A program made the translations under genes and the position numbers. The notes under the pieces were generated by a model. That model had not been told where the DNA came from, did not search any database, and saw only the letters and a list, made by a program, of their open reading frames with translations. Positions 10,962-21,350 of a stretch of 64,000 bases of DNA are shown one piece after another. Position 1 is the first letter of the stretch; each line of letters begins with the position of its first letter. Origin of the DNA: Clarireedia homoeocarpa (Eukaryota > Ascomycota > Leotiomycetes > Helotiales > Rutstroemiaceae); contig LNKV01000004.1 in assembly GCA_001465935.1 (NCBI GenBank), positions 186,001 to 250,000 of the forward strand, read 5' to 3'.

Positions 10962-12226
10962 CTATCCACCCACACCATTTGAAGTTGACCGTACATAGTT
11001 TTTGGTTGGTAACTCGACACCATTCGAAGTCGAAGATACGTGGTTCTTGGTTGGTAACTCGATTGGATTCACAGCATTGGTACTGTCGTTCGCGAAATTG
11101 CGCTCTCTGGGATCATTCATCAGCGGAATGTCTCCCGTATTAATCGATGTGGTTCTCTCGAGGTCGATGGTAGAGTTCCTGTAGTTGGAAGTCTTCTCTC
11201 CCGAGAGCCAACTGCTGACTCTATTCCATCTCTTCTGGACCGAACTAAAGCGCAACTGTGCCATGTGCGCGATCAATGGCCAGCATACCGGTAGGCATGC
11301 GCATACCATGCCGATCCCACAGTGTACTGTCGTCCATATTTCGGTTTTGTTGAATGATGGCTCACGGCTGCCGGGAGCGTAACTTAATACTACTTTAACT
11401 AGGCCAGTGATGATGACACTTTGGTTAACCTCAACGTTAGTGTGTTTCATGCGATGCGATTCAGAAAAGCACTTACAAAATTCCCAATAAGAAAACAGCC
11501 GTCAGAGCGATCTTCCTGGACAGGGTAAGATGCAAGCCAAATATTAATCTGACGGGTATCACAATGATCAGTATATCGAGGAGGCCCTCTACAATGCCGC
11601 TGGCCATCCAAAATATATTGTAATTAAAGCAATACCGCGGGTCCGCAAGACTGTTGCGCCATGTCCATTCTAGAGGGCGGCAATTCAACAAATTAGCCAC
11701 GGTGCAGCCTATCCAGAAAGCCACAACCAGCGCTCCAGCAGCAATAACTTGGTAACGGAAGCTCTTCGAGATTGAGAACAGCCTGTTGTACATGAACAAG
11801 ATTGATAGCTTTGTCGCTGACGTGATGGTGAAGTATAGGACAGTGGCGACGAAGTTGAGTTTGGTGTAGAACTCGTCGGCCTTTGTGTATTGATAGTTAG
11901 GGTCTGTATTCGAAGCTATGGCTGGACCATCGGGGTTGACACTGGTTGCTAGAGTCGGCATGTTAGAAAATGCTTACTTGGCGGCAGGCGGGGGAGGCGG
12001 GGAGGAGGCACGAACACCACAAAACCAAAACATCCGTCAAGATTGTGGCTATCAGCGCCAGCAATATCAACCAGTCGTCCCATCCGAAACCAGTCTTGGT
12101 GAAATAGCGTGCGTAGAAGCGCAAAGCGACGGAGATTACGGCCAGAACAATGACTAGGGCGCCGACGGCTGTGGTGGACGTCGTGTCGTCGACATCGTCA
12201 GTATCGTCTCTCGGGAGCACGGGCAT
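10962..12226 (-). CDS. Fungal rhodopsin-like (Pth11/SAT4-type) integral membrane protein
   Basis: Seven-helix-type fungal membrane protein of the family once called DUF/SAT4, often linked to surface sensing; the ligand is unknown. Exons inferred: 12226-12016, 11948-11477 and 11418-10962, giving 379 residues. The N-terminal helix precedes the family signature RFYARYFTKTGFGWDDWLIL; later segments include NFVATVLYFTITSATKLSIL, FMYNRLF and a Cys-containing loop (NCRPLEWTWR), and a cytoplasmic tail after VCACLPVCWPLIAH. The first donor is uncertain: GTAAGC at about 11966 looks better as a motif but would shift the frame, whereas GTTCGT at 12015 keeps it. If GTAAGC is truly used, the gene would be broken. 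The C-terminal tail ends in two near-identical repeats. Confidence 0.75.
10970..11065 (-). repeat. Two-copy in-frame tandem repeat in the tail of the rhodopsin-like protein
   Basis: Two neighbouring copies of a unit of about 48 bases encode ELPTKNHVSSTSNGV and ELPTKNYVRSTSNGV. The unit length is a multiple of three, so copy number changes would keep the frame. Confidence 0.75.
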
Positions 12227-12999
12227 TTTGGCTGCCACGATGTTATCCCGCTATAGACAGGCACACAAAATTTATGTTGCGACCGAAGACCGATTAAGGA
12301 GTTTCATACTCTCCGTGGAAGAGAAGACTGAGGAGATTACTTCGTACATTCATCCCATCTTTCTTCTACCTTCTATAAGCCTCACAACAAGGCATTAACT
12401 TGAAGTGCCGGGTGGATCTCAGCACTTCAGCACATGTGGAGGGTAGCAAATATTGGATCTGCGCAGCTGCCAGCTCCAGAGAAACGTGGAGTTCTTGATT
12501 TGCCCATTGGGTTAAGACTAAGCAGGTTCAACGACGTGTGGCTCGGTGTAAGGCACCTCTGGTTGGGCGAGCCACTGTCCATCCCACGTTTAGGCAGTCA
12601 TCATTTAATGCAAATTTGGAGATATCGATTTCGACAAATTGAGAGCGGATGTCCGAATGGCCCAATATATCATTGGTTTATACTCTCCTTGGCGCGGCCC
12701 AGCGAGTGTGAGGTTACATGGCGCTAATGCACATTTTAGGTGAGAGATCACATTATGGGAACCTCTGGGAAAAGCGCGCGGTTGGAGCAAATATATACAG
12801 TAATTTCTGCTGCTTTTTTCTTCCACATCGCTCTACGTCTCCACTCGCGCTTCCTCTATGTGGCTAAATCCTCCGTACAGCCTTCGCATCATACTTATCT
12901 AACATCTTTCCGGCTCTGCCTTGGCTGGACAACAAAGTGAAAATCTCCATCATAAGTAGTATCACCTGTTGCGAAATATCACCTCCGGACCAGTAAAAC
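12227..12999. other. Divergent intergenic region
   Basis: Separates the starts of the rhodopsin-like gene (minus) and 3-ketodihydrosphingosine reductase (plus). A TATA-like AATATATACAG lies near 12790 on the plus strand. Short open frames here lack supporting features. Confidence 0.45.
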
Positions 13000-14089
13000 A
13001 TGGGCAACTTTTCTTCCAAGAATGGCTTTGAGGTCAATGGCAAGGTATGTGTCAATAGTTTCCTTTCCGGCCACAAACGATAATTAATGACATCAACAGA
13101 CGGTGGCCATCACCGGTGGCTCACGTGGTATGGGTCTGGAAGTTGCACGACAACTCGCAGAGAAAGGCGCCAATGTTGTGATCATCGCACGGGATGCTAA
13201 AAAGCTGCAAGAAGGAGTTGAATACACCAAGCAAGGCGCGCTAAATCCGTCACAACGTTTCCATCACATAAGCGCCGACTTGACGTCGGCATCAGAATGT
13301 GTCCGTGTCATCGATGAGATAGTCGAATGGAATGGCGGAAACCCTCCCGACACCGTGTGGTGTTGCGCAGGCAGTTCCTACCCCACGCTCTTCATCGATA
13401 CACCCGTCACACAGCTCCAGGCGCAGATGGAGAGCAACTATCTGAGCAGCGCGTATATGGCGCATGCTACTCTGAGAAGCTGGCTCAAGCCATTGGAAGA
13501 ACGAAAGAGCGACACCGGACACGACATGCTTATCGGTACGGGTAAAGGAGGTGCTACTCCTCCTGCACGACATCTCATCTTCACTGCTTCATTCCTGGCA
13601 TTCTTCAGCTTCGCCGGTTATGGAGCTTACAGTCCTTCCAAGTCCGCGTTGCGTTCACTCTCAGATACGTTGTCGCAAGAGATGAATTTGTATGCTGCGG
13701 CTTTCCCGAATGCGCCGCCTGTTCGTGTACATACCATATTCCCCGCCACGATCCTGACAGAGGCGTACGAGGCCGAGAGTCGTATTAAGCATGGACTTAC
13801 TAAGGCGCTTGAGGATGGTGATGAGGGACAGACGCCGCAGGTGGTGGCCTCGAGGAGTATTAAAGCGCTGCAGGCGGGGCAGGAGCTTATCACTACGGAT
13901 CTCTTGACGGGACTAGTGAAGAATAGTATGCTTGGAGGCAGTGTAAGAGGAGGGTTCGTGAGTGCCATTATTAATTGGATTATGGCCGGTATCATGGGAC
14001 TTGTCATGGTGTTTGTTAGAGGAGATATGGATCGCAAGGCCAGGGCATGGGGGCGGAAGTTTGGCGTGTCGGGAAGTGAAACCATCTAA
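13000..14089 (+). CDS. TSC10: 3-ketodihydrosphingosine reductase (Tsc10/KDSR)
   Basis: NADPH-dependent reductase of the second step of sphingolipid synthesis in the endoplasmic reticulum, making dihydrosphingosine. Exons: 13000-13044 and 13100-14089, 344 residues. The SDR fold shows the nucleotide-binding motif GGSRGMG (residues 21-27), IIARDAKKL, CCAGSS in the NAG position, and the catalytic YSPSK (Tyr192, Lys196). The C-terminus has a hydrophobic segment (AIINWIMAGIMGLVMVFV) as in Tsc10 proteins anchored to the ER. GGSRGMG together with SADLTS and the C-terminal membrane segment distinguishes it from generic SDRs. The short first exon carries the natural start MGNFSSKNGFEVNGK. Confidence 0.9.
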
Positions 14090-14302
14090 TAACTAAAAGC
14101 TTGTAATTTATTATATGTATACTAGTCATTGTGTATCTAAAAGTTTTATATTCAATTATCTTAATACTGACTTGTAGGTTGGTCTCATCGTGGCCAACTT
14201 TTCTTTCTCTTGCTTGAAAGCTTTCCACGCCCTTGATGAAACATCAGCCCCACGTTACTTTACTGTAACCACCGAACATAAACAATGATCGATTGAATTC
14301 CA

Positions 14303-15976
14303 ATGAACTTACATATCAAGACAAACTACTCAAATATCTTCAAGCCAACACAAACATTCGTCTTTCTACAACACATACACCTCCGAGCAAGACCTTTCAC
14401 AACCGCCGCCGATACAAAAATGACAAAACACAACCCCGCCTCAACCCCACCTAAAAAACAAATCAATCTCCTCCGCGGCTGGCCCAATACCTCCCTCCTC
14501 CCCACTACACAGCTCCAAAAATCATCAAACCGCGTATTCGAAGATGCCAGCATTGCCCACCCAGCGCTTCTCTACGGACCCGATCCAGGCCCTCAATCGC
14601 TGAGAGAAAGCGTCGCGAAATGGTTGAGGGGGTTTTATTCGGATTATTACGATGCGGCTGCTGTGGGGAGCGATGCTGGGAAGGGAAGGACAGAGCATGC
14701 GGAGAGGATTTGTATAACGGGCGGAGCGTCCCAGAATCTGGCGTGCTTGTTGCAGGTTTTTTCGGATCCAGTGGTTACGAAGGTATGGATGGTGACGCCG
14801 GGGTATTTTTTGGCGGGGAGGATCTTTGATGATAGTGGGTTGGTGGTGAGGGCTGTTGGGGAGGGGAGCGAGGGAGTAGATTTGGAAGGCTTGGAGAGCC
14901 ATTTAAAGGAGGAAAGGAGCAATGAGGGGAATTTGAAGGTATGTGAAGTTAGGAGTGCCATGTCACGCGATAGTCCTTATCATGTGATGATGTTCCTCTT
15001 GACAAGGAGGAGCACTGTTTACTCCAGCGCAATCAATTCCAGAAACTTCCTTCGCCAGTACTATGCTAACAGAAAACAGCCTCTCAAGAACCCAAAGCCC
15101 TGGTCCAAAATATACAAAAACATCATCTACTGCGTGCCCACTTTCTCCAACCCATCAGGCAAAACCATGTCTCTGGCCTGTCGCACCCAGCTCGTTCGTC
15201 TAGCACGCGAATACGATGCCCTACTCATCTCCGACGACGTTTACGATTTCCTGCAATGGTCTACCGATCCCAGTTCCTCAACCACTCCCAACAAGAAAGC
15301 TTTCCTCCCTCGTCTCGTAGACATCGACCGTACACTCGAGCCTGTTCCCGGCGAAAACGACTTCGGGAACGCGGTAAGCAATGGTTCATTTAGTAAGATA
15401 GCCGGACCTGGGGTTCGCACCGGATGGGCTGAGGCTACACCGAGATTGGTCTATGGATTAAGTCAGACGGGGAGTTCGAGAAGTGGTGGATCGCCGAGTC
15501 AGCTGACTGCTACGGTCGTGAATGAATTGTTGAGCAGTGGTGATTTGGAGAAACATGTCTATGAAGTATTACAGCCGGCTTATAGACAGAGATGGAGAAC
15601 GATGATGGAGATGATTGAGAGGGAACTTGCTGGGTTGGGTGTGAAGGCTGAAAAAGGGGAGGAGATGTTTGGGGGGTATTTTCTCTGGTTGGTGTTGCCA
15701 GAAGGAGTGGATAGTTCGCTTGTTGCGGATGTTGCGCTGCAGAAGGAGAATTTGGTTGTTGCGCCGGGAAAGATTTTCGAGGTGGTGGGGGATGAGAGTG
15801 TGAAGTTGGAGAGGGGCTTGAGGCTTTGTTTTGCTTGTGAGGAGGAGGCGGATTTAGCGGAGGGTGTGAGTAGGTTGGCGAGAGTTGTTAGGGGGGTTAT
15901 GGATAAAGGGGGTTTGGAGTCTAATGAGACATATTTTCGGTTGGATTTCAAGCAGGCTGCTGGGGAGTTTAGCTAA
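14303..15976 (+). CDS. PLP-dependent class I/II aminotransferase (2-aminoadipate/aromatic type)
   Basis: Fold-type I transaminase; the amino acid substrate cannot be read from sequence. Motifs: LLRGWPN at the start of the catalytic part, YGPDPGPQSLRE, NPSGKTMS, SDDVYDFLQW, and the PLP lysine in NGSFSKIAGPGVRTGW (Lys318 after splicing). An intron at 14939-15079 (GTATGT donor, TGCTAAC branch, CAG acceptor) is 141 bases, a multiple of three, without a stop, so the frame reads through it; spliced product 510 residues, unspliced 557. The first ATG gives a basic, Phe-rich N-terminus that could target mitochondria; a second ATG at 14420 (MTKHNPASTPPKK) would give a cytosolic form. Codon use flips from C-ending to G-ending twice along the gene. 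Confidence 0.88.
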   Translation: MNLHIKTNYSNIFKPTQTFVFLQHIHLRARPFTTAADTKMTKHNPASTPPKKQINLLRGWPNTSLLPTTQLQKSSNRVFEDASIAHPALLYGPDPGPQSLRESVAKWLRGFYSDYYDAAAVGSDAGKGRTEHAERICITGGASQNLACLLQVFSDPVVTKVWMVTPGYFLAGRIFDDSGLVVRAVGEGSEGVDLEGLESHLKEERSNEGNLKVCEVRSAMSRDSPYHVMMFLLTRRSTVYSSAINSRNFLRQYYANRKQPLKNPKPWSKIYKNIIYCVPTFSNPSGKTMSLACRTQLVRLAREYDALLISDDVYDFLQWSTDPSSSTTPNKKAFLPRLVDIDRTLEPVPGENDFGNAVSNGSFSKIAGPGVRTGWAEATPRLVYGLSQTGSSRSGGSPSQLTATVVNELLSSGDLEKHVYEVLQPAYRQRWRTMMEMIERELAGLGVKAEKGEEMFGGYFLWLVLPEGVDSSLVADVALQKENLVVAPGKIFEVVGDESVKLERGLRLCFACEEEADLAEGVSRLARVVRGVMDKGGLESNETYFRLDFKQAAGEFS

Positions 15977-16380
15977 TTTGATAGTCGATGTCTAGTTTCA
16001 AAATAAGTATTGGAGATTTCACATGGCCCGTTTTAAGTTAGCTAAAATGAAGGAGAGAAGGAAGGAAGATCCCAATCCCAACACCGTCAACATCACTTCA
16101 AAGGGTTGCCACCACATAAGAACCCAAATTTAAACTTTTCCTATGCGCAAACCAGGTCCATGATTTCGGGAATGACCATAGTTAGTCCCCGTGAACTAGG
16201 AAAGTAGCCCAAGCATACCATAATGAAGCAAACAGTCCGACTCCTGAGAAATTCTTCCTTTTGAGTCCCATCCAAGTACCTCCATTTTCCTTCCTGCCGC
16301 GACACACTTATTTCCTTATCTTTCTCTAGTTCACTTCCTGATTCTCTTTCCACAACGGGACTATCGCAAGCCAGCTAGCA
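15977..16380. other. Intergenic region, 404 bases
   Basis: 3' flank of the aminotransferase and promoter of the methyltransferase-like gene. Pyrimidine-rich leader close to 16250-16350. No gene is seen. Confidence 0.5.
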
Positions 16381-17558
16381 ATGACGACTAACAAGATCGC
16401 CAAAGCTATCGATCCGAAAACCCTTATCTACTACATCCCTCTCTCAAAACGGCCGCCAACCCGAGGTTTTAGAGATCTGCTTGAGGAGTATAGTGATGTG
16501 CATGCAGACGACATAGACAACCATCTCAACACCATCGTACGTCTCCCCCCCTTCCCTTTCCCCCTTCCGTTCTCCTTTCTCCCGTACCTCCCTTCCCTAC
16601 CACTATCCCTCCCAAAACCCAAAAACTAACACCTTCCCCCCAGCGGGACATAGCCTACGCCCACTCTCCCCTCCCCTCCATCGGTCTCTTTACCTTCGCC
16701 ACACTCACCCTCTGCGGCGATGACCTACCGCGTTTGCAGAACCCGCTGTTTTATCGGTATCTCACAAGGGAAGTGTATCCAAGGATATTGAGGGGGATGA
16801 TTCCTGGAGCGGAGCGGAAGTATTTGGATATTGGGGTTGGTGGTGGGGGGTGGGCGCCGGATTTGAGGAGGTTGGTTTGGGATGGGGCGGAAGTGGAGAG
16901 GTGTTGGGGGATGGGGGAGGGGATTGGGGAGGAAGAGGAGAGACAAGGGGTAGGAAGAGGGAGAGGGAGAAGAACAAGGGGGGGAGATGGTAGGGAGTGG
17001 GGATGGGGGCTGTGGGGGGATGAGGATATTATTGGTGAGGAGAGGTTTGTGCGGGGTTGGTTGAGGGATGAGAGGGATAGTGGGGAAATAGGAGAAGAAG
17101 AAACAATGGATGGGTTAGAGGGGTTAAGAAAACGAGGATTGCTAGGGAAAATCGATATCATTAATTTCGTCGAAGGACTTGATGATTACGGCTGGGAAGA
17201 ACAAGTCGGGATATGTGTGAAGATCATCACAATCCTGAAAAAAGAAAGAGGAAGTTTAGTAGTAGGGAGATGTGCAGGACATAGGAAAGGGGTGTGTAGG
17301 GGAAAGGATGGAGATAAGGGGGAGGAAAAAGGGAAAGTGAAAGCGGAGGAGAAGGAAAAATGGAGGAAGGAAGGAGTGTGGGAACATAATGAAGAAACGT
17401 TTGCGGAGATGTGGATAGAGGCGGGAAGGAGGACAAATAGCGAGTGGAGTTTGAATACGGCATTTTGGAGATGGGGTGTTAATACGAAGACGGGAGAGCC
17501 TGGATGGTTTAGGGAGGAGAATAATGGGGTGGTGAGTTTTGTTTGTGAGAGGTTGTGA
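16381..17558 (+). CDS. Divergent SAM methyltransferase-like protein (fungal secondary-metabolite type)
   Basis: Exons 16381-16536 and 16644-17558 give 356 residues; the 107-base intron is almost pure pyrimidine. The layout resembles fungal methyltransferases of AusD type: N-terminal helix segment (FRDLLEEYSDVHADDI), IRDIAYAHSPLPSIGLFTF, a glycine-rich motif I at about residues 112-119 (YLDIGVGGGGW) followed by DLRRLVWDGAEVE, then IDIINFVEGLDDYGWEEQV, GSLVVGRCAG, and the C-terminal VWEHNEETFAEMWIEAGRRT. The acidic residue that normally binds the SAM ribose after motif I is not evident, and the segment there is a Gly/Glu/Arg-rich low-complexity insert (about residues 135-165). It may be a pseudo-enzyme or a strongly drifted enzyme. 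The plus strand is extremely purine-rich through 16800-17500. No polyketide or terpene synthase lies nearby. Confidence 0.7.
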
Positions 17559-17773
17559 GGTAATTGTATAGGGGATTGAACTCTGACATCAGATGGACAT
17601 TATCAACACTTGTTCGAGTTTATTGACAACGGCTGAAGTGTTTATGTTTATAGAGATATGAATCCTCCACAAATGGCCGTAAACGGGTGTAGTGACAACA
17701 CCAACTCACTTGTATTCTCAGATTTGCCACCAGAACCCGCAACTTACAAGAAACCCGACATTATATTGTAATA

Positions 17774-17974
17774 ATGAAAAGCAGCTCTACTCCCAAAATT
17801 CGTCACGGAGCTTACCTACTAGAGTTTCTTCAAGCTTATAGAGACGTGCATGCTGAGAGATTGGTTCAAGCAGAGTCGGCAGTAATATGTAAGATTGAGA
17901 TATATCGGGTGCAGAAAGAAAAAGAATTTATATCTTTCTTGAGTTCAATTGCACTTCCAGAAACCCCGCGCTAA
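17774..17974 (+). CDS. Small open frame, 66 residues, unknown
   Basis: Starts with ATG and overlaps the 3' end of the HET gene on the other strand by four bases. Contains LLEFLQAYRDVHAERLVQA, which loosely echoes FRDLLEEYSDVHADDI at the N-terminus of the upstream methyltransferase-like protein, so it could be a relic of a second copy. No domain is recognised and no splice partner is seen. Confidence 0.25.
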   Translation: MKSSSTPKIRHGAYLLEFLQAYRDVHAERLVQAESAVICKIEIYRVQKEKEFISFLSSIALPETPR

Positions 17975-19830
17975 ACTAGAAAGATCGAACTTTTCCTCAG
18001 TTCACTCGATTCAAGCATACGCTTAGCTTCCCCATCCATAATACCATGAATATACGCCGCACACACTCTATTAAAACCTTTTCCACCACTCTCTTCATCC
18101 CCATCTCCATCTCTATCCCCAATCTCACCACCCCTCATACCCCTCACCACCAACGGCGTACAAGCCCCATCGACAACAACCACTCTATCACCCACCTTCA
18201 CCAAATCCTCCACCAACCCGACATACCCCTTCTCCGTGTAAACCAAACACCAATTAACCAAACTGCACGCCAGAAAATACTCAAATTCCCTGCTTCCCAC
18301 AATATCAGAATCTGCGTTCGGTTTCCACTCCTCATCGAACTGCTCATCGTTTTCGGGATGCTCCAACCAATACTTGAAATGCTTCCTATAACTTAGAACC
18401 TGCTCATCAGACAAGCGACCTTTCGGCATCCCGAACGAATGACGTTCTACGTCTCTCAGTAGCGTGCGTAGGTATGCTGAAAGCATATCTTCCTTGGAAT
18501 GGACGTAGAGATTCTTTTCCAGATCTAGAAGTGGGCATGGAATCCATTTCCTCACTACAGATTGCCAGTCCTGCAGATCGTGGAAACTGGTCGAAATAGA
18601 TATAATCGTATCCAAAACCACACCATTCAGTATCAAAGCGCCCGGAGTATCATCATCGAAAATCTCATCCCCTACCCGAACTCCGCCGTCAGCATTATAG
18701 AATACGCGCGAATTCGGCGGGTAATAATTAATCAACGATTCTACCTTTCTACTCCTCGACCAATCCACACTCCAGCTCGGCCACCCTCCACCCGTGCTCA
18801 AACCACTAGTATCAACAGGATCACAACCATCACTCTCTGTATAAGCAAAATAAGTATTACAAAGCAAATCCAACCTCCCCTCCCTCCCTCTCAACATCAG
18901 CCTTGTAAAATCCAAATACACCTCCCCCACCCCTCTCGCATAATCCGGCACAATGCCCCCCTCCACCTCTCCCTCAAGCGTCACCAACCCCAACAACGCA
19001 TAAATAACATCCCTCGGATCCGAGCATCTCCTCTTCGTACTCAGCGTCTCGATGAAATTCTCCAGCCGTACGAGCGGCTGCCGCGGCTGCGCAACGCGCA
19101 GCCCGTCTGCGAGCTTAACCATGTGGAGACCGAGGGCCTGCTTGAAGATCTTCATGAGCCGCGGGTTTTCGGGACGGGTGCCAATTCTGTCGCCTGGGAG
19201 GAGATGCGGGAGGAGTGTGGGGATGATGGACCAGGGGATGCAGCGGTTTCCGCAGAGGAGGTGGACGGTAGGGGCGAAGATAAATTCTTGGACGACCCAG
19301 AGACGAGTCCACCATTCGGTGCGGAGGAAGATTTTTTCGAGGCCGTTCCATTGCTGTGAGGATGCATTTTCAATGCTGGTTTGGTTTTGGAGGATTTGCT
19401 CGAGGAGATCAAAGGCGAGGTCGGTGGAGAGGTCCTTGGTGCCGAGCCAGATGAGAACGGAGGATGCTTTGCGATAGATTTCTCCCATGAGCTGCACTTG
19501 CCAGCTTTTTTCGGGAGCGTTTTGTTGGTTTATGCAGAGGGCGTCGATCCATAAGAATCTTTTTCGCTCTGGGTGTCGTAAGTGTTGAAGTGCTGTTTCG
19601 AGGTTTGTGGTAACTAGGGCCTCTTTCCCTTTAATGTAAACCTTTTTGCGGACTGCTGAAGACCCCCAGACATACGAGAGAGCTTCGTATTGAGGCTGGT
19701 CATCTAGTGAGATTATTTCTAGGCGGCAATTTATATCGGTTCCTGGGACATCAGGAAGGAGGGTCAGAAGCCGGATATCATTCGATTTCGACCGAAGAGG
19801 TTGATATTTGTATGAAGTGGATTCATCCAT
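17971..19830 (-). CDS. HET-domain protein (heterokaryon incompatibility)
   Basis: Single-exon gene of 619 residues starting at ATG 19830 (MDESTSYKYQPL); the frame extends further upstream but only without ATG. HET proteins act in fungal non-self recognition and can trigger cell death on fusion of unlike hyphae. The domain shows its usual three blocks: YEALSYVWG (48-56), LWIDALCINQ (93-102) with QQNAPEKSWQVQLMGEIYRKA, and SVLIWLG (124-130). The region after it includes a typical RRCSDPRDVIYALLGL segment near residue 275 and a C-terminal part with VGDRVVVVDGACTPLVVR. Nothing appears truncated. It lies at the edge of a gene-poor stretch, which is common for HET genes. Confidence 0.92.
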   Translation of the reverse strand: MDESTSYKYQPLRSKSNDIRLLTLLPDVPGTDINCRLEIISLDDQPQYEALSYVWGSSAVRKKVYIKGKEALVTTNLETALQHLRHPERKRFLWIDALCINQQNAPEKSWQVQLMGEIYRKASSVLIWLGTKDLSTDLAFDLLEQILQNQTSIENASSQQWNGLEKIFLRTEWWTRLWVVQEFIFAPTVHLLCGNRCIPWSIIPTLLPHLLPGDRIGTRPENPRLMKIFKQALGLHMVKLADGLRVAQPRQPLVRLENFIETLSTKRRCSDPRDVIYALLGLVTLEGEVEGGIVPDYARGVGEVYLDFTRLMLRGREGRLDLLCNTYFAYTESDGCDPVDTSGLSTGGGWPSWSVDWSRSRKVESLINYYPPNSRVFYNADGGVRVGDEIFDDDTPGALILNGVVLDTIISISTSFHDLQDWQSVVRKWIPCPLLDLEKNLYVHSKEDMLSAYLRTLLRDVERHSFGMPKGRLSDEQVLSYRKHFKYWLEHPENDEQFDEEWKPNADSDIVGSREFEYFLACSLVNWCLVYTEKGYVGLVEDLVKVGDRVVVVDGACTPLVVRGMRGGEIGDRDGDGDEESGGKGFNRVCAAYIHGIMDGEAKRMLESSELRKSSIFLV

Positions 19831-21055
19831 TTTTCTTTTCCAAAAACTTCCTTCTACTTTCAGTGCGAAATGAGGAATCGCAGTGATTTGAATAGCTGTT
19901 GAAACTAATCTTTCAGCTCGATGTTCAGCCACAATCTAGATCACGTGCTAAAATACTTGCTACGTTATTGTCAAGACCCTATCTGGAGGAGATATGTCTC
20001 TTGTCGCCTACTTCTACATTCACAGGGAAGTGACCTCAGTCCAGCATACTCAGCACCGTTCTCAAAAGGTTTGACGTCCGAGGCATCGCTCCCAGCTCTC
20101 GAAAAAAGCGCAAGCTGTCTGCCGTGGATCCGGATCGGATCAAAAGGGTTGCTGATCTGTAAATGCTATTCGAAGGTAGTCTTGCAAAAAAAAAACCTTA
20201 GCCGAGTGCACAGCGAAGGATATCTATCCATCATGTATCGGACTGGGTATATTCCGGCGCAGAGTATGGCGATGGTGATCGACTGGATGGATTCGTGTCC
20301 GCGCTTTCTTTGCCTATAAAACATCCTTCAGACCTTGTGCAATTACGTTAGAAATTGCTTCGTGGGAGTCGAGTCCACATGCAGTGTATAGAGGGTGAGC
20401 AAACTCTCTGGCCCCCTAGTATTAGACGGGTAAGTAATCTGTCATTCGTTCAGAATGAGACATCGCTAGCTGATCGAAGGGCTGCAATTGACAGCCAACA
20501 CAACTAGATGGCTCGCATTGGTGTGGCTCTCACTTACAGTCAAGGCTCATCCCTTTCTGCAAGAAGGGTTGTTTTTTTCTGGAAAATATGTAATTTGTTA
20601 TTAATTCCATAATATTAACCTTTTCAAGGTCAAAACTTTTGATATCAGATATACCAGGAATATAACATATCCTCACATTGAAATATTTCCCATCGATTTT
20701 TCGCATCAATATTGGTCTAGAACATTATTGAATCAGGTATACCAGATCGTTTGGTTCCATTCCTGGAGGTCCTGCACCTATGATGCCATGTGTTGTGAGG
20801 AAAAGTCTGTATTCCGGAGCAAAAAAGTACCCCAGATACGCTTCATTTTAATATCCTAGCTTAGGCTCAGGTGCTGGACTGTCGCTATTATAAAGTATCG
20901 GTATATTAGTTGCACAATCCCACATTTCCTTTTCAGAAGAAGTTCATATTGGCTGAAAGTATCTATTCCGACTCCTTCTTTGTGAATCAGACCTCTGATG
21001 ACTGTTATTCGATCTTTCAGTGAAAATTCTGATATTGGTGTGATGAAAGTCAGGC

Positions 21056-21350
21056 TCATAATGCGATAAACCTTCGGCCGGGAGTTCCATCACGGTCTAA
21101 TACAGTGTTATCAAGTGTTATCAAGTGTACTATGAGGAGACAAATTAATGGACTTACATTTGAGGGAATGTTCAATGCTATCCTCCACAGGTTTGAGGTC
21201 AGGAATGCAATCTGTAGACGCTGGCTTGACTTCACAGATCGATTCTCTCGGTGCAGCTGATGTCTCAGGAAGAGGCGACCAGAGATTATACCCTGCTGTG
21301 TCAGTCGATGATAATGAGTTGGTATTGCCGATACAACGATTACAGCTCAT
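21056..21350 (-). CDS. Possible two-exon small gene, unknown
   Basis: A candidate only. ATG at 21350 opens MSCNRCIGNTNSLSSTDTAG, with exon 1 to 21158, a 61-base intron (GTAAGT donor, TTAG acceptor) and exon 2 21096-21056, ending at TGA; about 77 residues. The intron carries a direct repeat of ACTTGATAAC. Another acceptor phase would give a longer tail containing MELPAEGLSHYEPD, which resembles low-complexity stretches of some fungal proteins. No domain or membrane segment is seen. Confidence 0.25.

Noticed and set aside
18562..19359. 265-codon plus-strand frame opposite the HET gene
   Set aside because: Antisense of a clear HET domain; its composition follows the C-rich/G-rich blocks of the real gene.
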